NCBI RefSeq assembly: GCF_947488565.1
Contig: NZ_CANKZC010000006.1
Coordinates: 78,469 to 142,468 of the forward strand
Direction: 5' to 3'
DNA from: an uncultured Psychrobacter sp.
Lineage (GTDB): Bacteria; Pseudomonadota; Gammaproteobacteria; Pseudomonadales; Moraxellaceae
Length of the DNA: 64,000 nt
The notes under the pieces are model-generated. The model did no database searches and was not told where the DNA came from. It worked only from the letters and a program-made list of their open reading frames with translations. Shown here one piece after another: positions 1 to 8,642 of this stretch (position 1 is the first letter of the stretch; the number at the start of each line of letters is the position of its first letter). Both the position numbers and the translations under genes were made by a program.

Positions 1-16
1 TAGAAGACGCAACAAA

Positions 17-49
17 AAAGCCAGCCTCTTAAATCCAAGCGCTGGCTTT
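17..49 (-). terminator. Intrinsic terminator of the YdhR-like gene
   Basis: A 9-bp stem (AAAGCCAGC at 17-25 pairing with GCTGGCTTT at 41-49) encloses a 15-base loop and lies about 30 bases past the stop of the minus-strand gene ending at 78. The A-run to its left reads as a U-run on the minus strand. Confidence 0.75.
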
Positions 50-77
50 CTTTATACTAACTACTGTCGATTCATTA

Positions 78-380
78 CTAAAAAGACGCTTTCGTAATTT
101 TACTCAGCGCTTCATTAATTTTGAAAGTTTTCGATTTGATGTCAGTGAAGCCAAACGACTCTAAACGCTCAGTATGTTTAGCAAGGTATCGATTGGCATC
201 ATCTAAATTATCAAACACATAAATACCGCCCGCTTCTTGCGTCTCTTCGTTTTCTGTCCATAGCTTATAGACCAGCCCGTTCTCGTCTGCGATGTCTTTA
301 GCAAGCTCTTGCATAGATTCAAAAAACTTATCGCCAAAAGGGCCACTATAAGGGAAGTCGATTTGCAAAAGATATTTCAT
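78..380 (-). CDS. YdhR-family putative monooxygenase
   Basis: A 100-residue protein resembling the small YdhR/Dabb-like monooxygenases, which form dimeric ferredoxin-like barrels and lack a known substrate. The N-terminus (MKYLLQIDFPYSGPFG) and the middle, with LVYKLWTENEETQEAGGIYVF at about 37-56, fit this family: a strand, a helix carrying the LAKDIADENGL stretch, then a conserved Trp and a Gly-Gly before a strand. Length matches the family. The ATG at 380 is preceded by a GAGGA ribosome site about 8 bases upstream. It appears monocistronic, ending in the hairpin at 17-49. No catalytic residue can be assigned, so the enzymatic role is a family-level inference. Confidence 0.75.
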   Translation of the reverse strand: MKYLLQIDFPYSGPFGDKFFESMQELAKDIADENGLVYKLWTENEETQEAGGIYVFDNLDDANRYLAKHTERLESFGFTDIKSKTFKINEALSKITKASF

Positions 381-533
381 AGTTTAATCCTCATTATTAT
401 TTGATCTTTCATTTCATGATCGACGAATCTATGCTGCCAGATACGTTCAATCTTAACATAGTACGATTGACTATAGACTTTTCCCAAGCGAGCAGTTAGG
501 GTAAATGCTCTACAACTTACTTCGGTTTATTCT

Positions 534-1496
534 ATGTCCGAGCCTATTGCTCATTCATTGTCCATACTTACAAATCACGCGCCTTGGGAAGCGTACCAGC
601 GACCTTATGTGCGTGATTTGGCTTATGTGCTGGCATGCCCCAATGTATTGACAGGATGGCTGGATTTTGCACCCTATCAAAACACACATACGGTATCGGT
701 ACACAGTGCCAGCTTTTGGCAACAGCAGTTTGACGCATATCAGCAGCGTTTAGAAGAGCTTGATACCACCAATGCTTACCAGGAGTTGACGCGCTATCTA
801 CTGACACGACCCAGTCCCAATCGTTTGGGTTTTCACTTTGAGGGGTTATTGTCTTTTTGGTTAGCAGATGGTTTTGCACGCCAGTTGCATCCATATGAGA
901 CACTCGCTAGTAATGTACAGCTATTTAATGGCAAGCAAACCTCTGGCGAGCTTGACTTGATTTTATACAACCATAAAGAGTCAGTCACTGAACATTGGGA
1001 GCTGGCCATTAAGTTTTTTATGGGATCAGCGCCTTTTGCGCCTGAAAACTGGGTTGGGATTAACTCAAACGACAATCTACAGCGCAAAATGACCCATATG
1101 CAGACCAAACAATTCCGTACTATATGGGTAGATACTAAGGATCATGGGCAAGTCAAAATTGATAAGCGTTATGGTGTTATAAAAGGACGGTTCTTTTTAC
1201 CCATCAATACGACTGATTTTATTTATCCCGCTTGGCTTTCACCAAGCTTTCCTATGCATGAATGGTGCGACAAATGGGATAAATATAATCTAACGACAAT
1301 TGATATGACGAGCCTTCGACGCGCAAATTATATCGAATGGTTTACGAAACGCAGCTTTTATGACAGCTACGGTGGACATAAAACACAGATAGTTTGGCCG
1401 GACGATACGCTACCCAGAACAGGGCTATACTTTGAAGGTGATAAGCCGATAGTCATTTATCCTAAGCGGCGTGATCCTAAAATAGATAACACTTAA
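534..1496 (+). CDS. DUF1853 family protein
   Basis: A 320-residue cytoplasmic protein with no signal peptide or membrane segment. It carries the hallmarks I associate with DUF1853: RLGFHFEGLLSFWL at about 97-110, the GELDLI motif at about 138-143, HWELAIKFFMG at about 154-164 and WVGINSNDNLQRKM at about 173-186. The pattern of an acidic residue in GELD, then E156 and K160 in ELAIK, recalls a PD-(D/E)XK nuclease core but the spacing is not canonical. Function is unknown. The ATG at 534 has no strong ribosome site. The gene stands alone, divergent from the YdhR gene and convergent with the barrel protein gene ending at 1568. Confidence 0.8.
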   Translation: MSEPIAHSLSILTNHAPWEAYQRPYVRDLAYVLACPNVLTGWLDFAPYQNTHTVSVHSASFWQQQFDAYQQRLEELDTTNAYQELTRYLLTRPSPNRLGFHFEGLLSFWLADGFARQLHPYETLASNVQLFNGKQTSGELDLILYNHKESVTEHWELAIKFFMGSAPFAPENWVGINSNDNLQRKMTHMQTKQFRTIWVDTKDHGQVKIDKRYGVIKGRFFLPINTTDFIYPAWLSPSFPMHEWCDKWDKYNLTTIDMTSLRRANYIEWFTKRSFYDSYGGHKTQIVWPDDTLPRTGLYFEGDKPIVIYPKRRDPKIDNT

Positions 1497-1567
1497 TCGT
1501 TATTAACATATTAATGCAAGCTTTACCTTTTAACTATCAACTATCAATCATCTAGCTTAATGATAGC

Positions 1568-2785
1568 CTACCATGAGTAACGTCCATATAAGCTAACCTC
1601 ACTGCGCTGGGCTTTTTCTGAGTCAAGACTGTCCGTGAGTAGCTTGATGCCGCCATACTGACTGTCTACCGCAAGCCCCAATGCTTGTGTTTGTGGCTCT
1701 ATCAAGCCAGTGATAGTGAGTGGATAGTAATCTTCATTGGTTTGATAGCCTGCTGACAACTGATATAAGTCTTGGATATCATTCACTTGACCATGGACAC
1801 CGAGCTGCCATTGAGGGTTCAGCTGATGTATCAGACTGCCTTCAACGCGCCATGGTAATGTTTGCGTAATGTTATCAGTATCGAGTTGACCTTCGGTCAT
1901 ATCAACAGGTCGTCTATTGGCATCATAATCTAATACATATTGCGTACTGGGCGTGTCTTTCCAATGCATACGTCCCAGAAGATCGTAACCACGTATAGAT
2001 AACTGCGTACGATCGGTTAATGCGCCTGTCAAATTTATATCTAACGAATAACCATATCCCGTTGGCTTTTTAGGATACCAATTGAGGTTCTCTTCTCCAA
2101 GTGCTGGCTCATCGTAATAGTAATCTACATAAGTCTTTGTGCTGCTGAGACGATCTATATTTCTAACTGTTTCGCCATCAAGATATGCTTGCGATGTAAT
2201 ACTGCCCCTAGCTTCACCATCAAGCAGATGTAATCCCTTCCAAATGTTGGCATAAGTCGTTAGCTGCCAATTGGACGTTAATTGCTGAGCAAACCCTACG
2301 TTTGCGCCGATACGTTCATTATGCTGAGCGTCTAACTCTACAGCATAAGTCTGATTTTGATTGGGGAGTTGCTTGTTTTGATACTGCCAATACAAGTCTG
2401 CAGTTTCTTGATTAAAGGTCATTATATAATCATAACGCCACGCCAGACCATAGCTTATCAGACTGTCAGCTGGACGCACATTAAGTGACGCGCGCCCCTG
2501 TGCGTAGGCATGGGTGCCAGACTCTAATGGCGCATCCCAATCTTTGATAAAAGCTGCAATAGGCTGCGCTGGACTATGAGCACTCGCCATCACTGTCCAA
2601 TCAATTTGTGTGTCTGGCTTCTTAGAAGCTATCAATGGCGTAGACACTAAAGATGGCATTAGGTTTTTCTCTAAAATAAAGTCATCACCAGTAAGTTGAT
2701 AAGTCACTGACGGCTCTTGCGCGATAGCAGAGATTGAAACACCTATACTTATAATAACCAATATATTGCGTATGATAGTGACCAT
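1568..2785 (-). CDS. Putative outer-membrane beta-barrel protein
   Basis: About 405 residues from the chosen ATG at 2785, which starts a typical signal peptide of 23 residues ending Ala-Ile-Ala-Gln. The open frame continues up to a GTG at 2902, but that codon lies in the U-run of the upstream terminator, so the shorter start is preferred. The mature protein alternates polar and aromatic residues in many short strands (for example QLSIRGYDLLGRMHW and YAVELDAQHNERIGANVGF) and ends in YGRYSW, an aromatic C-terminus typical of barrels handled by the BAM complex. I do not recognise the family and no substrate can be named. It lies just downstream of a large lipoprotein gene on the same strand, but a terminator separates them. 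Confidence 0.65.
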   Translation of the reverse strand: MVTIIRNILVIISIGVSISAIAQEPSVTYQLTGDDFILEKNLMPSLVSTPLIASKKPDTQIDWTVMASAHSPAQPIAAFIKDWDAPLESGTHAYAQGRASLNVRPADSLISYGLAWRYDYIMTFNQETADLYWQYQNKQLPNQNQTYAVELDAQHNERIGANVGFAQQLTSNWQLTTYANIWKGLHLLDGEARGSITSQAYLDGETVRNIDRLSSTKTYVDYYYDEPALGEENLNWYPKKPTGYGYSLDINLTGALTDRTQLSIRGYDLLGRMHWKDTPSTQYVLDYDANRRPVDMTEGQLDTDNITQTLPWRVEGSLIHQLNPQWQLGVHGQVNDIQDLYQLSAGYQTNEDYYPLTITGLIEPQTQALGLAVDSQYGGIKLLTDSLDSEKAQRSEVSLYGRYSW

Positions 2786-2902
2786 TTGATCGTGTACCTG
2801 AGAAGACTTGATAGATTGAGGTGAAAGAAAGCTTTGTATAAATGGCATATGAATGAATGGGCGCAAAAAAAGCACAATCTTCTTCCATAAATTAAAAGGC
2901 AC

Positions 2903-2935
2903 AAAAAAGAGACAGGGCTAGCTGTCTCTTTTTTT
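2903..2935 (-). terminator. Intrinsic terminator after the 2964-4487 lipoprotein gene
   Basis: Strong hairpin: AAAAAAGAGACAG (2903-2915) pairs with CTGTCTCTTTTTT (2922-2934) around a 6-base loop. It lies 29 bases beyond the lipoprotein stop codon and ends in a U-run on the minus strand. Confidence 0.85.
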
Positions 2936-2963
2936 CCATGATCAATATCTCAAATACATATCA

Positions 2964-4487
2964 TCACTGACCTAGAGGAATAAAGCTGTTGTCTTTAAAT
3001 TTGGCGCTTACTGTACCGTTGTTCTGTAATAGCTCACCAAAGACTTTACCATTGACCTTGATATCAGCAAATTTACCCGTTTTGGGGTCTTGTATGATGA
3101 ATTTATTATCGACATCGAATTTTAGCTTAATGGCGGCATTATTTTGGGTAATATCAAGTTGTGTACACTTGCAACTGATATTATATTGAGTGTCCAAGAT
3201 GGTTTTACCTGTCACGTACAGACTTTTACCGTCTACGCTTGCTTTTAAACCTTGCAGTTCTACCACATCACGCGCTGTACGTTTTAGGTTCGCTTGAATA
3301 TCTAAAGGTATAATCGCAGTCGAAGTCGCAGTCTCTTTTGTCACGTTACCCTTAAGAGACATAACAATCTCTACTCCAACGAACTTACCAGCAGCCTCTT
3401 CAATATTACCTTCTTGGGTTACTTTGATAACGTTTTTGATATCGGTTTCATTAGCAACCGCGTTTAGCGAAATGGCGACATCTGTTGCAGGCTTTTCTTT
3501 GAGTAATTCACCCGTCAGCTTAATAGCGGTTGGCAAAGTTCTGACCACCAAGGTGCCATCAGCAAGCTTGCGACTCATATCTAAAAACCCTAGCTCAACG
3601 TCACGGGCTTCAATGATACTATCGTTGGCTTTAAGTTTTACATTATCCAGTTTTATGACCGCTTTTTCTAAAGTAATGCCGGCTCTATTGACGTCATTTA
3701 TATCAAACTCATCATTAACCAAGACTTTATCACTAAATTGCGCATTAACCGTTGCGCCTTGTGAAGTTGAGCTCAAAACGACCGCGTCCGCTTTTGAACC
3801 GATGTCAAGACGATTGAAACCATAACGGCCTGTAAAATTATCAGTACTGCTATTAGAAGCCAATGAGTTTTCAAATTTATCGTAGGTTATCTTAAAAGAA
3901 TCTTTGGTGACTGTTGTATCTGTAACATTGGTTAGCGGATTATAGTTATGTTCCAAACGTTCACTATTCACAAGCGTAGTGCCAGACAGTTTGAATTTAC
4001 CATTGGTATCAAGCGTTGCAAGAAAATCATCGCTTGGCTGTAGCTTATCGTTATAGAATCTGTCCCAATAAAAATCGCTGTCCAATCCTTTATCTATTAC
4101 TTCTTGCAGATCACCCTGATCTCTTAATAAAGCGACATCTGCTGCATCCAGTTTTGCTATTGAATTCTCTTTCATGTATCCATGTAAACCTTCAGCAATC
4201 TCAAAGGTTAGGTTGACTCGGGCTTGCTGCTGTTCGGTCAAAATCTCACTAGCGTCTTCATAAGCATCTTCGATTGCTTTGTTATCTAAAATAAACTGCT
4301 TCGCAGTATTGATGATGCTTTTAGCTTGCTCAAGCTCAGACAGTGTATTGTTTACAGGAGGCTTAGAAGGTACAGCTGAGCCATTATTGTTAGAGGCCGT
4401 AGTGCTAGTATTGTCACTATCGCTACCGCACCCTGCTAATGCTAAAGTGCTGGCGAATGCTAGCGCAGTCAGTTTGAAAAACTTCAT
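2964..4487 (-). CDS. Large predicted lipoprotein of unknown function
   Basis: A 507-residue protein with a clear lipoprotein signal: Lys-containing n-region, hydrophobic core and the lipobox LALAGC with lipidated Cys20. A Ser/Asn/Thr-rich linker (about 21-50) follows, then a helical stretch (about 55-130) and a long beta-rich domain with repeating strand patterns up to residue 507. The arrangement is reminiscent of DUF945/YdgA-like periplasmic proteins, but I would not assign that family. Cys pairs (about 440 and 442, ISCKCTQL) may bind metal or form a disulfide. The ATG at 4487 has an AAGGA ribosome site. It has its own terminator at 2903-2935. Confidence 0.7.
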   Translation of the reverse strand: MKFFKLTALAFASTLALAGCGSDSDNTSTTASNNNGSAVPSKPPVNNTLSELEQAKSIINTAKQFILDNKAIEDAYEDASEILTEQQQARVNLTFEIAEGLHGYMKENSIAKLDAADVALLRDQGDLQEVIDKGLDSDFYWDRFYNDKLQPSDDFLATLDTNGKFKLSGTTLVNSERLEHNYNPLTNVTDTTVTKDSFKITYDKFENSLASNSSTDNFTGRYGFNRLDIGSKADAVVLSSTSQGATVNAQFSDKVLVNDEFDINDVNRAGITLEKAVIKLDNVKLKANDSIIEARDVELGFLDMSRKLADGTLVVRTLPTAIKLTGELLKEKPATDVAISLNAVANETDIKNVIKVTQEGNIEEAAGKFVGVEIVMSLKGNVTKETATSTAIIPLDIQANLKRTARDVVELQGLKASVDGKSLYVTGKTILDTQYNISCKCTQLDITQNNAAIKLKFDVDNKFIIQDPKTGKFADIKVNGKVFGELLQNNGTVSAKFKDNSFIPLGQ

Positions 4488-4775
4488 AAAACAATCCTTT
4501 ATTGGTAAGACCTAGTTGAGGTAATGACAGTAAATGTGATTTGAATAGATGATTGTCTGACCTAACACTAACAAAACTTTTGTCAAAACTTATGTTCACT
4601 AATCAATAATGGAATAGTATAATCATTTACTGCCTAAGTCCATACAATAATCCGTTATATTGTAAAAGATATTCAAACGTTGGCACAGAAGTCTATGGGT
4701 TTCATCATAAAAAGAAGCTAGATACAAGCAGTACCTGACTTTGATGAACTGACAGTCGCTGAATGAGCAATAGTA

Positions 4776-5321
4776 TTACGCTTCATAAGTTTCAATAACC
4801 TGCATCAGCTCGTATCTCAGTATATCGACACTTGGTATGCGCTCAGCATGAAACCTGACAATCGGGATCCCTGCACTTGCTAGCGCTTTGTCCTTTTTGT
4901 CATCAGCCTTTTGTCTTGATTTACTAGTGTGCGTCCAGTCGTCAAGCTCGATGGCAACCAATGTCGTCTGCGCATCGATATCAGTAATAACATAATCGAC
5001 ACTTTGACGGCAGATACGGTTGAACCAAAAGCTACGCTCAGAGGCTTCTTCACTATCAGCATTGATGATACGAGAAAGTTGCACTTGTACAAATATATGA
5101 TATTCAGGCAAGGCGTTTTTGAGTTTTTGAAAAAATATGACTTCAGTATCTGTCATGATAGGCATCGGTGCAAACGGCCAAATAGCCAAATCATCACCGC
5201 GTACAGGGGCTGGATTAGGTTCAATATTTTTATGAGCTTGATATCTTGATAATAATTTCGGTAAGACAACGAACCCCAAAAAACTTAAGGCTAATACTAA
5301 AAACACAATGCCAAATGACAT
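4776..5321 (-). CDS. Membrane-anchored DUF2726 domain protein
   Basis: An N-terminal hydrophobic helix (about residues 2-22) is followed by a cytoplasmic DUF2726 domain. Family hallmarks are VDYVITDID, VAIELDDWTHTSKSR, then DDKKDKALASAGIPIVRF. This Asp ... Glu-x-Asp ... Lys layout resembles the restriction-endonuclease-like fold (D111, E127/D129 counted from the ATG at 5327), and DUF2726 is generally regarded as nuclease-like. The ATG at 5321 is chosen over the one at 5327 because AAGG lies 7 bases before it but only about 1 base before the longer start. It stands alone with 280-base gaps on both sides. Function is unknown; a role in nucleic acid handling at the membrane is inference only. 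Confidence 0.75.
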   Translation of the reverse strand: MSFGIVFLVLALSFLGFVVLPKLLSRYQAHKNIEPNPAPVRGDDLAIWPFAPMPIMTDTEVIFFQKLKNALPEYHIFVQVQLSRIINADSEEASERSFWFNRICRQSVDYVITDIDAQTTLVAIELDDWTHTSKSRQKADDKKDKALASAGIPIVRFHAERIPSVDILRYELMQVIETYEA

Positions 5322-5502
5322 AATCATACCTTATAAAGTTTTAAAACGATTAACTTTAGAGTTTTCTAAATAGTCAATCGCAACGTAGTAACCATTATTG
5401 GCTAACACGTTCTACAGAGAAAAGTAAATGAGCCATAAATAGGGCTTATATTATCTAAGCAATACTATCTGAGCTAATAATTAGCTACAATTTATAAATT
5501 AA

Positions 5503-5529
5503 AAAACACGACATCAGGTGTCGTGTTTT
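5503..5529 (-). terminator. Intrinsic terminator after the SPOR/LysM gene
   Basis: Perfect 11-bp stem AAAACACGACA (5503-5513) with TGTCGTGTTTT (5519-5529), loop TCAGG, flanked by an A-run that becomes a U-run on the minus strand. It lies 78 bases after the stop of the SPOR gene and probably ends the accD-folC-SPOR transcript. Confidence 0.85.
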
Positions 5530-5607
5530 GGATGTTATGCAAGTAAAAGTATTATCAAAATCTAGTATATTAACCAGCTTTTATATTCAATAAAATCTAT
5601 CGACCAT

Positions 5608-6846
5608 TTAACGCCAATACAGTACCCACGCTCCTGAGGTATCAACTTGAGAGTCTGTATTAATCTTGTCCTTTAGTGCCAGTGCCGCAACTTTTCCGCG
5701 CTCAGGACCGACGATGACGCGTACACCGCGACTAGTAACACTGGTTTTGACTTGATAGCCGGCAGCTTTAAACTTTTTGGCTACTTCATCAGCTGAAGAC
5801 TGATTGCTTGCCAAAGCGACTTGTACCCCGAAGCTGCCTTTCGCATCAGTTTCTCGAACTTCTTTACGCGCTTCGCGTAGCTTTTGTTGAGCTTCTCGTT
5901 TGGCATCAGCGGACTTTTTGGCGGCAGCTGCTTCACGCTCTAAGCGCTCAACCTGCTTACGTGATGGAATAGTGAGCTCTTGTCCGACTTGTAATGAAGT
6001 AGATGAGGATATATCGTTGGCTTGAGCCAGAGCTTCAACTGGCACATTATACTGGCGTGCTAGTTTGATTAAACCATCGCCTCTTTTGACAGTATAATCT
6101 GTAGGGGCTGTCGGTGCAGCTGTTTTGCTGGCTTGCTCTTCAGCCTGCTTCTGCTGTTTGGCTGCTGCTTGTGCTTCTGCCTTTTTCTTAGCATCAGCTT
6201 TTTTCTTAGCTTCTGCTTCTGCTTCTGCTTCTTTTTTAGCCTGAGCTTCAGCTTGCTCTTTTGCGTCAGCTCGCTTTTTGTTATCTGCTAATTTTTTTGC
6301 TTCGGCCTGTTGAGCAGCTTTTTTGGCTTCTTCTTTCTCAGCCGCTTGAGCTTTTTGTTTTTCGTCATTGGTTGTGTTTGTTGTGGCATCAGTACGCGCT
6401 TGCACAGTTGGTGTTGTAACTGTTGAGCTATTTTCTACTTTCGTATCTTCATCCTTTGCTGGCATAGCGTTGGCAACATACTGCTGGTTTTCTGCGCGAG
6501 ATTTTGCCAGTGCCTTTGCTTCTGCACTCTCCTGCTCTGCCAAAAACTGCTGAGCGCGCTTCTCTTGTTCTGCAACACGAGCCGCACGTTCTTTTTGCTT
6601 TTGTGCCAAGATACGTTTTTCAGTTTCGATATCTGTGGTTAATGGTTCTACAGTTGTTTGTTCAGTTGATGATTTTTCGACGATAGCAGCGGGCGTTGCT
6701 GGCTTATCATTAGTACCGATTTGTTGCACCATGGCGTATAGCATGACGCTACCGCCTATAATCATCCCGATGCCCAATAAGGCTTGTCTCGAAAAATTCA
6801 TCCGTTTACGTCTCTTAGTTGGTTGATAAGGTTGATGGCTAGGCAT
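5608..6846 (-). CDS. LysM and SPOR domain envelope protein (DedD-like)
   Basis: A 412-residue bitopic inner-membrane protein. A basic N-terminus (KRRKR at 11-15) precedes one membrane helix (about 21-40). Long Ala/Lys/Glu-rich coiled-coil stretches follow (about 75-120 and 160-242), including a hexamer-type AEAEAE run coded by CTTCTG-like repeats near 6210-6232. A LysM domain (YTVKRGDGLIKLARQYNVP ... LTIP, about 251-294) and a C-terminal SPOR domain (GSFGVQVALAS ... VIVGP, about 337-405) bind peptidoglycan; SPOR prefers denuded glycans at the septum. Position after folC matches dedD of E. coli, a cell-division SPOR gene, but DedD lacks LysM. The internal Met16 is an alternative start. Confidence 0.85.
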   Translation of the reverse strand: MPSHQPYQPTKRRKRMNFSRQALLGIGMIIGGSVMLYAMVQQIGTNDKPATPAAIVEKSSTEQTTVEPLTTDIETEKRILAQKQKERAARVAEQEKRAQQFLAEQESAEAKALAKSRAENQQYVANAMPAKDEDTKVENSSTVTTPTVQARTDATTNTTNDEKQKAQAAEKEEAKKAAQQAEAKKLADNKKRADAKEQAEAQAKKEAEAEAEAKKKADAKKKAEAQAAAKQQKQAEEQASKTAAPTAPTDYTVKRGDGLIKLARQYNVPVEALAQANDISSSTSLQVGQELTIPSRKQVERLEREAAAAKKSADAKREAQQKLREARKEVRETDAKGSFGVQVALASNQSSADEVAKKFKAAGYQVKTSVTSRGVRVIVGPERGKVAALALKDKINTDSQVDTSGAWVLYWR

Positions 6847-7007
6847 GACCAGTCTATATCGTCATCTTACTTTACTGCAGAAATTACTGCAAAAATTGTG
6901 TCATGTTTATAAAACGCTTTGATTATAAAACATATTTTTCATGCTGTCTGCTATCAGGCATCTGTTAATGCAATTTTTGGACGTCAATCAGCTCTAGGAG
7001 ATTATAA

Positions 7008-8381
7008 TTATTCGTTTACATCGAGGGTAGTAAGCGCTTCACCGATGGTATGAAAAGAGCCACATACTACAATTAAGTCTTGCGCTCCACTGTCTTCGAT
7101 TACCGCTTGCGTGGCCTGTTGTAAATCAGTATAAACATGTATAGCAGTATCTTCTACGTATGCAGCCAATGCCGTTTGCAGCTCCTCCATACTCGCTGCA
7201 CGAGGATGATCAATCTCTGCAATATACCAATCCGTAATGGGTAATTTGGCTTGCGTTAAATGCTCGACCACCATCTCAATATCTTTATCTGCAAGCATAG
7301 AAAACAGCAGCTTAATAGAAGCCATTTGTCCATCATTTAAGACCGCTAGATGCTGTTGCCATAATGGCTTAAGCTGATTTAATAAAAACGTCACGCCCTG
7401 CTCATTGTGCGCCACATCAAATAGCCACTGGCGATCAACCATTTGACGATAATCAAAGCGTCCGGCAAGCTTGACTGTCTGTAGTGCGGTTTTAATAGCG
7501 TCAATACCGATATCAAGTGGACTTGCCAGCACCGCGGATAGCGCATTGGCAGTATTTACCAATGATAGCTTGGGTCGTGGCAGCTGCAAAGTTATAGCAG
7601 CATTGCTATATTGCCACGTGGCAGCGCTAGTGATTATATTCGTTTCTATATCTGGCACGCGATAGCTAAAATCGCGTCCCGCTTGGTAACAGACAACATT
7701 ATGATCATCGATTTTTTGTTGCACGCTGGCAGGCATGTCAGTTGCACCAAAAATTAATGGAATACCATCACGTAGAATGCCCGCCTTTTCAAAGCCTATA
7801 GCATCAACATTATCGCCAAGCCAATCTACATGATCGATGCCGATATTGGTAATCACGGCTAAATCTGCATCAATGATGTTGGTTACATCCAAGCGGCCAC
7901 CTAATCCCACTTCTAACACCCACACATCACAATCAGCTTCAGCAAAAATCAAAAGCGCTGCCAAAGTCGTTATCTCAAAAAACGATAACGTTAAACCACA
8001 AGCAAGCCGTGCCTGCTCAACCTTCTCGAAAGCAGCAATCAAGGTCTGATCGCTTGCCATCTGACCATCGATACGCACGCGCTCATTAAAATCAACCAGA
8101 TGCGGCGATTGATATAACGCGGTTTTGTAACCAGCTGCGCGGCACATATCGCTGATAACGGCAGTCGTTGAGCCTTTACCATTGGTGCCTGCGACAGTGA
8201 AGACAAAGGCATCGTCTTTTGCTGATTGCACCACACCCAAATAATTAGCCACTGGCAATACACGTGATAATCCCATATCAATAGCAGAAACATGAATCTG
8301 CTGCATATAATCCAGCCATGTAGTCAAGCTTGATTGCGCCGTTGGACTGGTCACGGTAGTAGCGTGATTCGATGAGGACAT
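7008..8381 (-). CDS. folC: Dihydrofolate synthase / folylpolyglutamate synthase FolC
   Basis: A 457-residue bifunctional ligase: it joins glutamate to dihydropteroate and then extends the polyglutamate tail of folates, with ATP hydrolysis. The P-loop reads GTNGKGST at 65-72, followed by the conserved SPHLVDFNERVRIDG at about 92-106 and the VLEVGLGGRLDVTN block near 155-168. Later HVDWLGDN and DVAHN motifs of the Mur-ligase-like family are present. The ATG at 8381 has an AAGGTG ribosome site 7 bases upstream. It lies between accD and the SPOR gene, as in E. coli, but the accD terminator at 8549 suggests its own promoter in the 261-base gap. Confidence 0.96.
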   Translation of the reverse strand: MSSSNHATTVTSPTAQSSLTTWLDYMQQIHVSAIDMGLSRVLPVANYLGVVQSAKDDAFVFTVAGTNGKGSTTAVISDMCRAAGYKTALYQSPHLVDFNERVRIDGQMASDQTLIAAFEKVEQARLACGLTLSFFEITTLAALLIFAEADCDVWVLEVGLGGRLDVTNIIDADLAVITNIGIDHVDWLGDNVDAIGFEKAGILRDGIPLIFGATDMPASVQQKIDDHNVVCYQAGRDFSYRVPDIETNIITSAATWQYSNAAITLQLPRPKLSLVNTANALSAVLASPLDIGIDAIKTALQTVKLAGRFDYRQMVDRQWLFDVAHNEQGVTFLLNQLKPLWQQHLAVLNDGQMASIKLLFSMLADKDIEMVVEHLTQAKLPITDWYIAEIDHPRAASMEELQTALAAYVEDTAIHVYTDLQQATQAVIEDSGAQDLIVVCGSFHTIGEALTTLDVNE

Positions 8382-8548
8382 AAGAACACCTTAAAGTAAA
8401 AAGCAGCCAAGATATACAGCTGCCAAAAGCGTCATTATACAATGCTTATAACCATATAATGAGTTCAGTATAAAAATGATACGGCAGGACTGATATCTAA
8501 TGTATTCGCCTTATTTGAAATCGACCATATTCAAACCCCAAAAATTAA

Positions 8549-8585
8549 AAATAGCATTTATCATCAATGACGATAAATGCTATTT
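8549..8585 (-). terminator. Intrinsic terminator after accD
   Basis: Perfect 14-bp inverted repeat AAATAGCATTTATC (8549-8562) and GATAAATGCTATTT (8572-8585) with a 9-base loop, 58 bases past the accD stop. The minus-strand tail is U-rich rather than a clean U-run, so partial read-through into folC is possible. Confidence 0.7.
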
Positions 8586-8642
8586 AAAGGGTAAGCCAAT
8601 CATGCAACATGCAACATGCAAAAACTTAAGCACTCACACAAT

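Noticed and set aside
568-1108. Minus-strand open frames inside the DUF1853 gene
   Set aside because: Antisense shadows of a gene with clear family motifs.
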